From: Rikenellaceae bacterium
GTDB lineage: Bacteria; Bacteroidota; Bacteroidia; Bacteroidales; UBA932
DNA length: 6,217 bases
Direction of reading: 5' to 3'
Assembly: GCA_900769145.1 (NCBI GenBank)
Contig: CAAGFN010000187.1
Span: forward strand, 1 to 6,217
A program made the translations under genes and the position numbers. A model generated the notes under the pieces. The model did not search any database. It worked only from the letters and a program-made list of their open reading frames with translations, and was not told the DNA's origin. Positions 1-6,051 of the stretch are shown in pieces (the first letter of the stretch is position 1; each line of letters starts with the position of its first letter).

Positions 1-22
1 CTGATGCAAAATGTTAATCAAA

Positions 23-52
23 GGAGTCACCAGCCAGATGGCGGATGACTCC
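23..52 (-). terminator. stem-loop downstream of the 49-aa ORF, possible weak terminator
   Basis: GGAGTCA (23-29) and TGACTCC (46-52) form a perfect 7-bp stem. The interior can also pair (GCCA 33-36 with TGGC 39-42, plus CC/GG), so this is a long, nearly continuous hairpin. Read on the minus strand it is followed by TTTGATT, a poor U-tract, so termination is only possible. It lies about 45 bases after the stop of the minus-strand small ORF and could stabilise the 3' end of that transcript. The pairing is seen; the role is inferred. Confidence 0.4.
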
Positions 53-86
53 CGAACGGGCGGCAGATGCTACCGGACTAGTCCGG
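51..86. repeat. two adjacent short palindromes
   Basis: CCCGAACGGG (51-60) has CCCG/CGGG arms. CCGGACTAGTCCGG (73-86) is a perfect 14-bp palindrome, and its flanks ATG (67-69) and CAT (87-89) can extend the pairing. The second lies 11 bases past the stop codon of the minus-strand small ORF. Together with the hairpin at 23-52 they make the 3' flank of that ORF unusually structured. They could be protein-binding palindromes or RNA stem-loops; the sequence alone does not decide. Confidence 0.5.
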
Positions 87-97
87 CATTCAGCCAA

Positions 98-247
98 TTA
101 CTTGTTACGGTAATGACTTTTCACGTAAACCTTCTTCCCGTTGACCATCCTGAAATGGCCTCTTACGAAAGAAGGCTTGCGAGCGGCATCATTGCAATCC
201 TTGCAAAGGCGCTCATCAACGCAAATATTAAGTTGAAATTTAATCAT
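98..247 (-). CDS. small unrecognised basic protein, 49 aa, with a Cys pair
   Basis: A minus-strand ORF runs from ATG (245-247) to TAA (98-100). An in-frame TAA lies two codons upstream of the ATG, so this is the only ATG start available. The product has 49 residues: a short N-terminus with C9, then C15-x-x-C18, followed by a strongly basic tail with VRGHFRMVNGKKVYVKSHYR at residues 28-47. Tails of this RGH(F/W)R-x-VNGK-x-VYV-x-x-HYR type recur in small Bacteroidota proteins as I recall them, which supports real coding, but I know no function. Three cysteines do not make a standard four-ligand zinc site, though C15/C18 with the His residues could bind metal. No Shine-Dalgarno sequence is visible, as is usual for the phylum. 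The nearest good promoter (393-422) lies beyond an intrinsic terminator (313-350), so expression may depend on read-through. The opposite-strand frame across 11-379 looks like a shadow. Confidence 0.6.
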   Translation of the reverse strand: MIKFQLNICVDERLCKDCNDAARKPSFVRGHFRMVNGKKVYVKSHYRNK

Positions 248-310
248 GACGAATTATATTGGCAAGTTGAGAGCGTAGAGCGGCTTCTTAAGGCTACATC
301 GCCCGTTAAG

Positions 311-387
311 ACAAAAAACAGGGCTCGAATCTTAAAATTCTCACCCTGTTCTATTTGCGTTGGAGCTTGCCTCTCCTGATTAAATTC
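311..387 (-). ncRNA. candidate ~75-nt small RNA or attenuated leader
   Basis: The promoter at 393-422 should start a minus-strand transcript near 386, and a strong terminator ends near 312. The intervening RNA would be about 75 nt, with a small hairpin (GGAG/CTCC arms at 362-365 and 373-376) followed by the terminator hairpin. No ATG-initiated ORF of note lies inside. It could be a free small RNA or the 5' leader of the 49-aa ORF that begins 65 bases past the terminator. I do not recognise it as a known RNA family. The elements are seen; the transcript is inferred. Confidence 0.35.
313..350 (-). terminator. intrinsic terminator (minus strand)
   Basis: AACAGGG (317-323) pairs perfectly with CCCTGTT (344-350). 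An inner stem GAAT (327-330) / ATTC (337-340) closes a 6-nt loop. Read on the minus strand the hairpin runs straight into six U residues (the A-run 313-318 on the plus strand). On the plus strand no T-run follows, so the terminator acts leftward. It sits between a promoter and the 49-aa ORF rather than after a gene. Confidence 0.7.
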
Positions 388-392
388 CACTG

Positions 393-422
393 CAAATGTA
401 TGAAATTAATTTGAACTCACAA
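393..422 (-). promoter_or_regulatory. Bacteroidota-type promoter, leftward
   Basis: On the minus strand TACATTTG (393-400) matches the -7 consensus TAnnTTTG exactly. TTG (420-422) lies 19 bp upstream at the -33 position. Transcription would start near 386. The promoter begins just beyond the T-run that follows the DUF1846 gene, so it starts a separate unit directed at the candidate small RNA and the 49-aa ORF. Confidence 0.65.
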
Positions 423-433
423 TACAATGTCAG

Positions 434-460
434 AAAAAAATAGCCCGATTATCCGCAATC
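434..460 (-). terminator. possible weak terminator of the DUF1846 gene
   Basis: Directly at the stop codon the minus strand can form a short GATT/AATC stem (447-450 with 457-460), followed a few bases later by seven U residues (A-run 434-440). A longer alternative pairing of CCCG (444-447) with CGGG (474-477) inside the gene end is possible. The U-run is convincing and the stem is weak. Confidence 0.35.
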
Positions 461-1922
461 ATGACTTCCTGACCGGGTCGCAGGTAAGTCCCACGCCAAG
501 CTTCCGGAAAATCTTCCTGTCCACCTCGCTGAGCATCACCGTGGAATGAACCTGGCAGCCGTCCAGCTTGGATAGCTGCTCAAGGGCCAGGCGGCAGTTC
601 TCGTCCTTGACGCTCATCATTGAAAGCGCCACGAGAACCTCGTCCGTATGGAGCCTCGGGTTCTTGCCGTGAAGGAAGGAGACCTTGGTCCGCTGAATCG
701 GCTCGATCATCTCCTCCGGAATGAGCTTCACGGAATGGTCAATGCCGGCCAGATGCTTGGTGGCATTGAGAATGAGGGCCGCACTCGGCCCGAGAAGCGG
801 GCTGGTATTCGCCGTGATGATGGTGCCGTCCTGAAGCTCAATGGCTGAGGATGCCTGGCCGGAGAGTTCCTTCCTCTCCCTTGCCGCCACGGTGGTCCTG
901 CGATATGCCGTAGTGAGCTTGGCCTGCTGCATTATGAGCTTGATTTTGTTCACCTCATCCTCATTGGTACCGGATTCGGCAAGTGTGCCGAGGGCATTGT
1001 AATAGCGCCTGATGATTTCGTCCCTGGCAGCATTGCAGCAGACATCCTCGTCGCTCATGCAGAAACCCACCATATTGACGCCCATATCAGTCGGAGACTT
1101 GTATGGATTCTCCCCGTAAATACCCTCGAAAATGGCATTCAGTACAGGGAAAATCTCAATGTCCCTGTTGTAGTTCACCGCTATCTTTCCGTAGGCCTCA
1201 AGGTGGAACGGGTCAATCATATTGACATCGTTCAAATCGGCCGTTGCCGCCTCGTAGGCAATGTTGACAGGATGCTTCAGCGGAAGATTCCACACCGGGA
1301 AGGTCTCGAACTTGGCATATCCCGCCTTTATGCCGCGCTTGTGCTCCTGGTAGAGCTGGCTGAGACAGACTGCCATCTTGCCGCTTCCCGGGCCCGGGGC
1401 GGTAACGACGACAAGGGATCTGGATGTCTCGACATAGTCGTTCTTTCCGAATCCCTCGTCAGAGTCAATAAGGGCCACGTCATTGGGATAACCCTCTATG
1501 GTATAATGATAATAGACCTTGATTCCCAGCCTCTCCAGCCTTGCGCGGTAGGTGGCTGCACTCGACTGCCCGTTGAAATGAGTGATCACGACTCCTCCGA
1601 CATAAAGGCCCACATTCTCGAACTCAGAGCGTAGACGGAGCACGTCCTCATCGTAAGTGATGCCGAGGTCGCCCCTCATCTTGTTCTTTTCAATATCGAG
1701 GGCGCTGATGACCTGCACGATTTCAGCGCAGTCAGCAAGTTGCATAAGCATCTTGAGCTTGCTGTCCGGATGGAAGCCTGGAAGCACCCTTGCCGCATGG
1801 TTGTCATCGAATAATTTTCCCCCAAACTCCATATAGAGCTTGTCCCCGAATTGCGCAATGCGCTTTTTGATTTGTTCCGATTGGATTTTAAGATACTTGT
1901 CGTTGTCGAAGCCGTGTTTCAT
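459..1922 (-). CDS. DUF1846 (UPF0371) family protein
   Basis: The 487-residue product matches my memory of the DUF1846/UPF0371 family over its whole length, about 490-500 residues being usual. The N-terminus is diagnostic: GFDNDKYLKIQSEQIKKRI (residues 4-22), then a segment with KLYMEFGGKLFDDNHAARVLPG (28-49). Residues 171-182 contain VVVTAPGPGSGK, a glycine-rich loop that resembles a phosphate-binding loop but does not fit Walker A exactly, since the first conserved glycine is a proline. Other conserved-looking stretches are FPVWNLPLKHPVNIAYEAA (208-226) and the C-terminal part with LHTDEVLVALSMMS (425-437). There is no signal peptide or membrane segment, so it should be cytoplasmic. Structures of family members exist, but I know no established reaction; nucleotide binding is a guess from the loop. 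The start ATG is 22-25 bases downstream of the predicted transcription start of a strong promoter (1951-1982). The gene stands alone, divergent from the outer-membrane protein gene. Confidence 0.93.
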   Translation of the reverse strand: MKHGFDNDKYLKIQSEQIKKRIAQFGDKLYMEFGGKLFDDNHAARVLPGFHPDSKLKMLMQLADCAEIVQVISALDIEKNKMRGDLGITYDEDVLRLRSEFENVGLYVGGVVITHFNGQSSAATYRARLERLGIKVYYHYTIEGYPNDVALIDSDEGFGKNDYVETSRSLVVVTAPGPGSGKMAVCLSQLYQEHKRGIKAGYAKFETFPVWNLPLKHPVNIAYEAATADLNDVNMIDPFHLEAYGKIAVNYNRDIEIFPVLNAIFEGIYGENPYKSPTDMGVNMVGFCMSDEDVCCNAARDEIIRRYYNALGTLAESGTNEDEVNKIKLIMQQAKLTTAYRRTTVAARERKELSGQASSAIELQDGTIITANTSPLLGPSAALILNATKHLAGIDHSVKLIPEEMIEPIQRTKVSFLHGKNPRLHTDEVLVALSMMSVKDENCRLALEQLSKLDGCQVHSTVMLSEVDRKIFRKLGVGLTCDPVRKS

Positions 1923-1950
1923 ACGTTTTGGTTGTATTCAATACGGGATG

Positions 1951-1982
1951 CAAAGATACTACGGCAATTTGAAGTTGGCAAA
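1951..1982 (-). promoter_or_regulatory. promoter of the DUF1846 gene
   Basis: On the minus strand TATCTTTG (1951-1958) is a perfect TAnnTTTG -7 element. TTTG (1979-1982) lies 20 bp upstream as the -33 element. Transcription would start near 1945, leaving a short leader before the ATG at 1922. This is the best promoter match in the window. Confidence 0.8.
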
Positions 1983-1989
1983 TTTTTCA

Positions 1990-2021
1990 TTTGGTTTTAT
2001 TCGTCATTTTGCCGAAATTTG
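1990..2021 (+). promoter_or_regulatory. promoter of the outer-membrane protein gene
   Basis: TTTG (1990-1993), a 20-bp spacer and GAAATTTG (2014-2021) give the Bacteroidota promoter layout with one mismatch in the -7 element (G for the first T). Its -33 box is only 7 bp from the -33 box of the divergent DUF1846 promoter. Transcription would start near 2028, about 24 bases before the chosen ATG at 2052, which supports that start. Confidence 0.55.
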
Positions 2022-2051
2022 CATTGGTTAAACACAGAATCATTGACCGGC

Positions 2052-4820
2052 ATGAGAAACTTCCTGCATATCATATTGGCATCCATTCTCTTGAGCATTT
2101 CCACGACGGCATTGTCACAGCAGAGGTACATCAGGGGTCGAATCTGCGACAGCCTTTCCACTGCCCCTATGCCCGGAGTAGTGGTCGAATTGAATGACGA
2201 TGAGGGAAACACTGTAAAATACACCACCTCAGGCGAGGACGGGGACTTTACATTCAAGAACATACATGGCGGAAGGCTCTCCCTGAGATGCACAATTCTC
2301 GGATACAGGACCAGAATAGTCGGAATTGCCCCGGAAGACAATGAGTTGGGCACAGTGCTGATGTGCGAGGATGCCGTGGCCCTGGATGCGGCAGTCCACA
2401 GCGAGCAGGCTCTCAGGACGTCCCAGAGCGGCGACACGCTCATCTACAATGCAGCCGCATACAAGACAATGATGGGAGCCTCGTCGGAGGATCTCATTTC
2501 GAAGATGCCCGGAATTTCCGTTGCCTCATGCTCTGTGGAGGCCAACGGCAAGAAGGTGAACAAGGTCCTGATTGACGGCAAGGAGTATTTCGATGACGAT
2601 GTGATGACCGCTTTGAGGAACGTTCCGGCCGACCTGGTGAGCCAGATAGAGGTGATGGAGAAAAGAAGCGACGAAGCCGAACTGACCGGAATGGATGACG
2701 GAAACGAGTACACGGCCATCAACATTGTCACGAAAAAAAGAGGAGACAAGGGCTTCATGGCGGGCCGGATCTACGGGGGCTACGGCATCCCGGACAAATA
2801 TATCGGAGGCGGAAACCTAAACTATTTCGGAAAGGAAAAGAGCCTGACCTTGCTGGGAATGGCCAACAATATCAGCAAGTACAACTTTGTCTCTGACGAC
2901 CTGGTCAGCGCATCAGCCTCGGACGGCGGCAGCAACGGAAGCGATTTCTCCGTGAAACAATTGGACGGTATATCAAGCGTGCAGTCAGCCGGTGCCAACT
3001 ATTCGAACAAATGGTTCAACGGGAGCTATATGTTCAACCACATTGACAATCACAATCTCACATTGAACAACAGATTAAGGACTGTAAATCAGGGATTTGA
3101 GCAGCTTACCGGCACTGAGACGGACTTCAATGCGGACAATTCCACCCACAGGTTCTCAGCCAGGATTTCATCCAACCAGAAGAAGCGGCATACCGTAATT
3201 ATCAGGCCAAGCCTGACCTACCAGGACCTCAGCGACACCAGAAGCCAGATGATCAGCTTGCACAATATTTCCACGGATGAAAAAGGGTCAAGGGACACAT
3301 TGTTCAAGAGGAACCGTTCCGTGCCGAATGACAATGACAGGTGGAATGTAAGTGCTAGGCTGAGCGCCAATTACCGCTATCGATTCAAGAAGCCGGGCCG
3401 GAGCCTCGGAATCAATGCCGGAGGCTCATATTATCATTATTCCGGTCTTGAGCATTCAGCACAATATGTGTTCAATGACGAAGAGGACGACTTTGACATC
3501 GAACTCGCGGACAGTTGGTCGAAGCAGTACCGGGACAGGGGCAATAACAACTGGTCCTTCAACGCCGGAACGTCCTACACGGAGCCGCTGAGCCGGAAAT
3601 CCAGGCTTTCCATCGACTACAGATATGCCCGGAATCACAGTTCCGCTGAGAATTTCACCTACCTTTTCAACAAGAAGAACGAGGCTTACAATGAGAATCC
3701 CGACAAGCGCCAGTCAGCGGTGAACTCTACATTGTTCGCCACACATACGGCTGGAGCGAGGTACAGTTTCACGGCCAAGCGTTTTGTCCTGACAGGAAGC
3801 ATGTCATACCAGCGCACTGACTACAACGGCTCCGCCGAAATGCCGGTTGCCTATTTCGTGCACCGTGGATTCAACAACTTGATATACAGTTTCATAGGTA
3901 ACCTGAGATTCAACCCTGCCAACACTTTGAGGCTGACGGCGAGGAGTTATACGACCAACCCTACGGCATCAATGATGCAGAATGTAGTGAACCTCAACAA
4001 CCCGAGCTACATCCGTTCCGGCAACCCGAATATCAACCCCTCAAGCCAGCACAGCGTGGAGGGAAGATATGTCCACACAAACAGAAAGAAGGGGACAACT
4101 CTTTCATTGTCAATGAGTTTCGCCGGAAGTGCAAATTATCACGCCGATTCCCTGGTCATTGACTCCCCGGACTTCGAGGTAGCGGAGGGCGTCAAGCTAG
4201 GCGAAGGCAACCAGTACACCAAGCCCATCAATCTCTCCGGCTTCCACAGGCTGACCGGCAAAATCTCATTCGGCTGCCCGGTGAAGTTCATCTCCAGTAA
4301 CTTCAATGTCAATGCATCCGGCTCAATGTCCACAGTCCCGGGAATGATCAATGCTGACAAGGTTCCTGTACACAGGAACAGCTGCTCGCTGGGAACCCGT
4401 CTCGACAGCAACCTCAACAACTTCATTGACTTCACCTTGTCCTGGAACGGGCAGTACACTATGAACGAGTACTCCGACTGCAACGGTGTCCGACGCAACA
4501 ATTATTTCACCCAGCACGCCCGTGGAAATCTGAAATGGATTATATGGAAAGGCCTGACTTTCAACGGCTCCGTCCATTTCCAGCAGAACCTCAACATTGA
4601 CAGAATCTACAATGACAAGCTCCTTTACTGCGACCTCTTCATCGGAAAGAAACTCTTCAGAAACCAGCTGGGCGAAATCAGCATCGGTGTGAATGACCTC
4701 TGCAACGCCACCGCACGGAACTACCGCCACAGCATAAGCACCAACGGTTCCTCCGACAGCGTCTATCTCGGCCTCGGCCGCTATTTCTCATTGCAGATGG
4801 TCTATCACCTCAGGCATTAG
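2052..4820 (+). CDS. TonB-receptor-like outer-membrane beta-barrel protein with carboxypeptidase-regulatory-like domain
   Basis: From ATG 2052 the product has 922 residues. An in-frame extension reaches back to 1851, but it would overlap the divergent DUF1846 gene and bury the signal peptide, so 2052 is preferred. Residues 1-22 form a Sec signal peptide (hydrophobic core about 5-20, cleavage likely after ALS). Residues about 25-105 are a carboxypeptidase-D-regulatory-like fold, with GRICDSLSTAPMPGVVVEL and GDFTFKNI. Residues about 118-228 resemble a TonB-receptor plug: SGDTLIYNAAAYK, SSEDLISKMPGISV, VNKVLIDGKEYF, then VPADLVSQIEVMEKRSDEAE. The rest is beta-rich with alternating aromatic residues. 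It includes the NLNNPSYIRSGNPNINPSS stretch typical of the outer-membrane beta-barrel family often found on lone plug-barrel proteins in Bacteroidota, and ends in YFSLQMVYHL, a barrel-closing strand. It should sit in the outer membrane. No SusD-like partner, anti-sigma factor or TonB gene is nearby, so the substrate is unknown. A peptide, siderophore or glycan uptake role, or a structural role, cannot be told apart here. Confidence 0.9.
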   Translation: MRNFLHIILASILLSISTTALSQQRYIRGRICDSLSTAPMPGVVVELNDDEGNTVKYTTSGEDGDFTFKNIHGGRLSLRCTILGYRTRIVGIAPEDNELGTVLMCEDAVALDAAVHSEQALRTSQSGDTLIYNAAAYKTMMGASSEDLISKMPGISVASCSVEANGKKVNKVLIDGKEYFDDDVMTALRNVPADLVSQIEVMEKRSDEAELTGMDDGNEYTAINIVTKKRGDKGFMAGRIYGGYGIPDKYIGGGNLNYFGKEKSLTLLGMANNISKYNFVSDDLVSASASDGGSNGSDFSVKQLDGISSVQSAGANYSNKWFNGSYMFNHIDNHNLTLNNRLRTVNQGFEQLTGTETDFNADNSTHRFSARISSNQKKRHTVIIRPSLTYQDLSDTRSQMISLHNISTDEKGSRDTLFKRNRSVPNDNDRWNVSARLSANYRYRFKKPGRSLGINAGGSYYHYSGLEHSAQYVFNDEEDDFDIELADSWSKQYRDRGNNNWSFNAGTSYTEPLSRKSRLSIDYRYARNHSSAENFTYLFNKKNEAYNENPDKRQSAVNSTLFATHTAGARYSFTAKRFVLTGSMSYQRTDYNGSAEMPVAYFVHRGFNNLIYSFIGNLRFNPANTLRLTARSYTTNPTASMMQNVVNLNNPSYIRSGNPNINPSSQHSVEGRYVHTNRKKGTTLSLSMSFAGSANYHADSLVIDSPDFEVAEGVKLGEGNQYTKPINLSGFHRLTGKISFGCPVKFISSNFNVNASGSMSTVPGMINADKVPVHRNSCSLGTRLDSNLNNFIDFTLSWNGQYTMNEYSDCNGVRRNNYFTQHARGNLKWIIWKGLTFNGSVHFQQNLNIDRIYNDKLLYCDLFIGKKLFRNQLGEISIGVNDLCNATARNYRHSISTNGSSDSVYLGLGRYFSLQMVYHLRH

Positions 4821-4853
4821 AGGCGGATATTTGCAATTCGCATCAATGCAAGA
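4821..4853. other. convergent intergenic gap with a weak stem-loop
   Basis: Only 33 bp separate the two convergent stop codons. TTGCA (4831-4835) and TGCAA (4847-4851) can form a 5-bp stem with an 11-nt loop. No T-run follows on either strand, so a bidirectional terminator is not well supported. Confidence 0.2.
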
Positions 4854-5708
4854 TTACTTCATGACTGTAACCCTGTCGGGCCGGCGGACGGCGGCACGGG
4901 CGGCACGATGGGCCACCTCAACCATTTCAGGATCAATGCCTTCAGGGCGGAAACTGTTACGCTTGAGATTGCGGCCAGTCAGCTTGCAGTACCAGGCGCA
5001 GGAAGCGATGAAGCGTCCTATGGTCAGGCTGAGATGGTAGCCGTCCAGGGTCAGATGGTCCCCTATGAATGAAGTCCTGGCATTCTGGACGGCTGTCCCT
5101 ACAGGAATGACAATGTCAACCCCTATCAGGCCCGCAGCCCTGTCAACGGCATCCACGATGGCATTGTACATCTTCATCTGGTCATTGTCATAATTGACGA
5201 AGCCCTTGTGCGTAGATGTCTGCTCGTATGCCCAGGTCTGGTGGATGGCGAAACGGGTCCCCTCCGGCAAATGGGACTTCAGATAGGCATAAAGTCCCGG
5301 CAATGACTCTTCCCAGGTGCTGTAGATTCCGGATATCGGACTGGACTGCTGCATTGTCACCACATCCCATTTCTCGTCGGACAGGGCCCGGTCAATGTCA
5401 AATCCGGGGGTCACGCTGCGCACTCCGCCGGCCGATATTTTACGGTAAGAATATTCCGGAGTCCCCTGCCTGGTATTGTTCAGATGGCGTTCCAGCGGAC
5501 AACCGGGTATATACATGTTTCCGATAATCATCACTATGCCGTCAGACTTGGCGATATCGTGAAGATACCACTCGACGGCATCGTCGGAGAAACTGTTGCC
5601 AATGGACAGGATGCGCAATGTATCCTTCTGTGCGGCAAATGCACAGGTCAATGAGACCAGGATAGCCGTCATTACCGCTACGGCCCGGCGGAGGTTGTTT
5701 GTGTTCAT
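4854..5708 (-). CDS. secreted SGNH-type hydrolase, DUF4886-like
   Basis: From ATG at 5706-5708 the product has 284 residues. An upstream in-frame ATG at 5732 would add eight residues in front of the signal peptide and lies inside a repeat, so it is not preferred. Residues 1-26 form a signal peptide (RR at 7-8, hydrophobic 9-22, cleavage near AFA/A). Cys22 is not in a lipobox, so a soluble periplasmic or secreted enzyme is expected. LRILSIGNSFS (31-41) is the SGNH block I with candidate nucleophile Ser39. MQQSSP (119-124) and HQTWAY (156-161) fit the middle of the fold, and LTLDGYHLS (219-227) is block V with candidate Asp222 and His225 of the triad. Block I in the form IGNSFS with DGYHLS is characteristic of DUF4886 proteins of Bacteroidota, which are related to carbohydrate esterases. 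Ester (deacetylase-like) hydrolysis is the likely chemistry, but the substrate is unknown. No promoter is visible in the first 100 bases upstream; the nearest good one is at 6037-6068, beyond an IS remnant. Confidence 0.85.
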   Translation of the reverse strand: MNTNNLRRAVAVMTAILVSLTCAFAAQKDTLRILSIGNSFSDDAVEWYLHDIAKSDGIVMIIGNMYIPGCPLERHLNNTRQGTPEYSYRKISAGGVRSVTPGFDIDRALSDEKWDVVTMQQSSPISGIYSTWEESLPGLYAYLKSHLPEGTRFAIHQTWAYEQTSTHKGFVNYDNDQMKMYNAIVDAVDRAAGLIGVDIVIPVGTAVQNARTSFIGDHLTLDGYHLSLTIGRFIASCAWYCKLTGRNLKRNSFRPEGIDPEMVEVAHRAARAAVRRPDRVTVMK

Positions 5709-5717
5709 ATCATTAGT

Positions 5718-5810
5718 TTTAGATCTCTCCATTCGCTTCGCTCAGTCGAGATGACAAGGGAGCGTTTCAGTCGTGATGACAAGGGCAGCTTCGGAAGTGA
5801 TGTCGTTAGG
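5718..5810. repeat. dispersed-type intergenic repeat with 25-bp-period tandem units
   Basis: AGATCTCTCC (5721-5730), ATTCGCTTCGCTCAGTCGAG (5731-5750) and ATGACAAGGG (5751-5760) resemble the short repeats scattered between genes in many Bacteroidota, as I recall them (TCATCTCGAC...GAAGCG...GAGAGATCT on the other strand). ATCTC at 5723-5727 and GAGAT at 5748-5752 are inverted ends. TCAGTCGAGATGACAAGGG (5742-5760) recurs as TCAGTCGTGATGACAAGGG (5767-5785), 18 of 19 identical and offset by 25 bp. A degenerate third copy starts about 5791. The block supplies the end of the transposase remnant's reading frame and the DNA just upstream of the hydrolase start. Confidence 0.6.
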
Positions 5811-6017
5811 TCGAAGGTTCTGCATCTGGGGTGTACGGTTGTCACGCTCATCAAAATATAGATGAAGTTCGCGTTTATACACTTCGTCCTTTTTTATCTG
5901 ATGCTCTTTGTCTTCGGCCATCACGGGGTCAAAGAAGTCCAAAAGCCCGTCGGGGAGAAAGTAATGAAGAAAGTCCTCAAGTATCTTGTTTTGTAGTTCT
6001 GGTGTTGTTGCGCTCAT
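5742..6017 (-). pseudogene. truncated transposase N-terminus, ISAon1-family-like
   Basis: This 91-residue frame starts at ATG 6015-6017. Residues 1 to about 71 resemble the N-terminal-region ORF of ISAon1-type insertion sequences of Bacteroidales: ILEDFLHYFLPDGLLDFFD (12-30), ELHLYFDERDNRTPQMQNLR (50-69), then PN. In intact relatives, as I remember them, the chain continues with GF(T)...DFP(I/V)R and a basic RRRRW segment. Here it switches after Asn71 (about position 5805) to a tail with AALVITTETLPCHLD that is only a translation of the intergenic repeat, ending at a TGA inside it. The catalytic ORF is absent. I therefore call it an IS remnant fused by chance to a repeat. It keeps a promoter (6037-6068). 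A real small regulatory protein is less likely but not excluded. Confidence 0.6.
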
Positions 6018-6051
6018 AAGGGTAGTTGTTTATGTACAAAAATACCCTTAT
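6016..6051. repeat. 9-bp inverted repeat around the IS-remnant promoter
   Basis: ATAAGGGTA (6016-6024) and TACCCTTAT (6043-6051) are perfect inverted copies separated by 18 bp. The left arm overlaps the start codon of the transposase remnant and the right arm overlaps its -7 box. It may be an operator or part of the insertion-sequence end. The predicted transcript starts between the arms, so an RNA hairpin of both arms would not form from this promoter. Confidence 0.6.

Noticed and set aside
11..379. Plus-strand 122-codon open frame
   Set aside because: It runs antisense to the 49-aa ORF and through a minus-strand terminator and several palindromes; the protein has no recognisable pattern and no promoter precedes it.
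1203..1634. Plus-strand 143-codon frame inside the DUF1846 gene
   Set aside because: Antisense shadow of a full-length recognised gene, rich in residues produced by the complementary codon use.
1851..2051. N-terminal extension of the outer-membrane protein
   Set aside because: It would overlap the divergent DUF1846 gene, precede the predicted promoter and place 67 residues before an evident signal peptide.
1997..2443. Minus-strand 148-codon frame
   Set aside because: Antisense to the signal peptide and regulatory-like domain of the outer-membrane protein; no homology pattern seen.
4323..4730. Minus-strand 135-codon frame (and the overlapping one at 4139-4501)
   Set aside because: Antisense shadows of the beta-barrel coding region, valine- and glutamate-rich as expected from the complement of barrel codons.
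5216..5527. Plus-strand 103-codon frame
   Set aside because: Antisense to the hydrolase, whose signal peptide and SGNH blocks are clear.
5709..5732. Upstream ATG adding eight residues to the hydrolase
   Set aside because: It lies in repeat DNA and would put charged residues before a normal signal peptide n-region.
5718..5785. CRISPR-like repeat-spacer array
   Set aside because: Only two good units with a 6-bp gap; too short and with no spacer-length intervals or cas genes.
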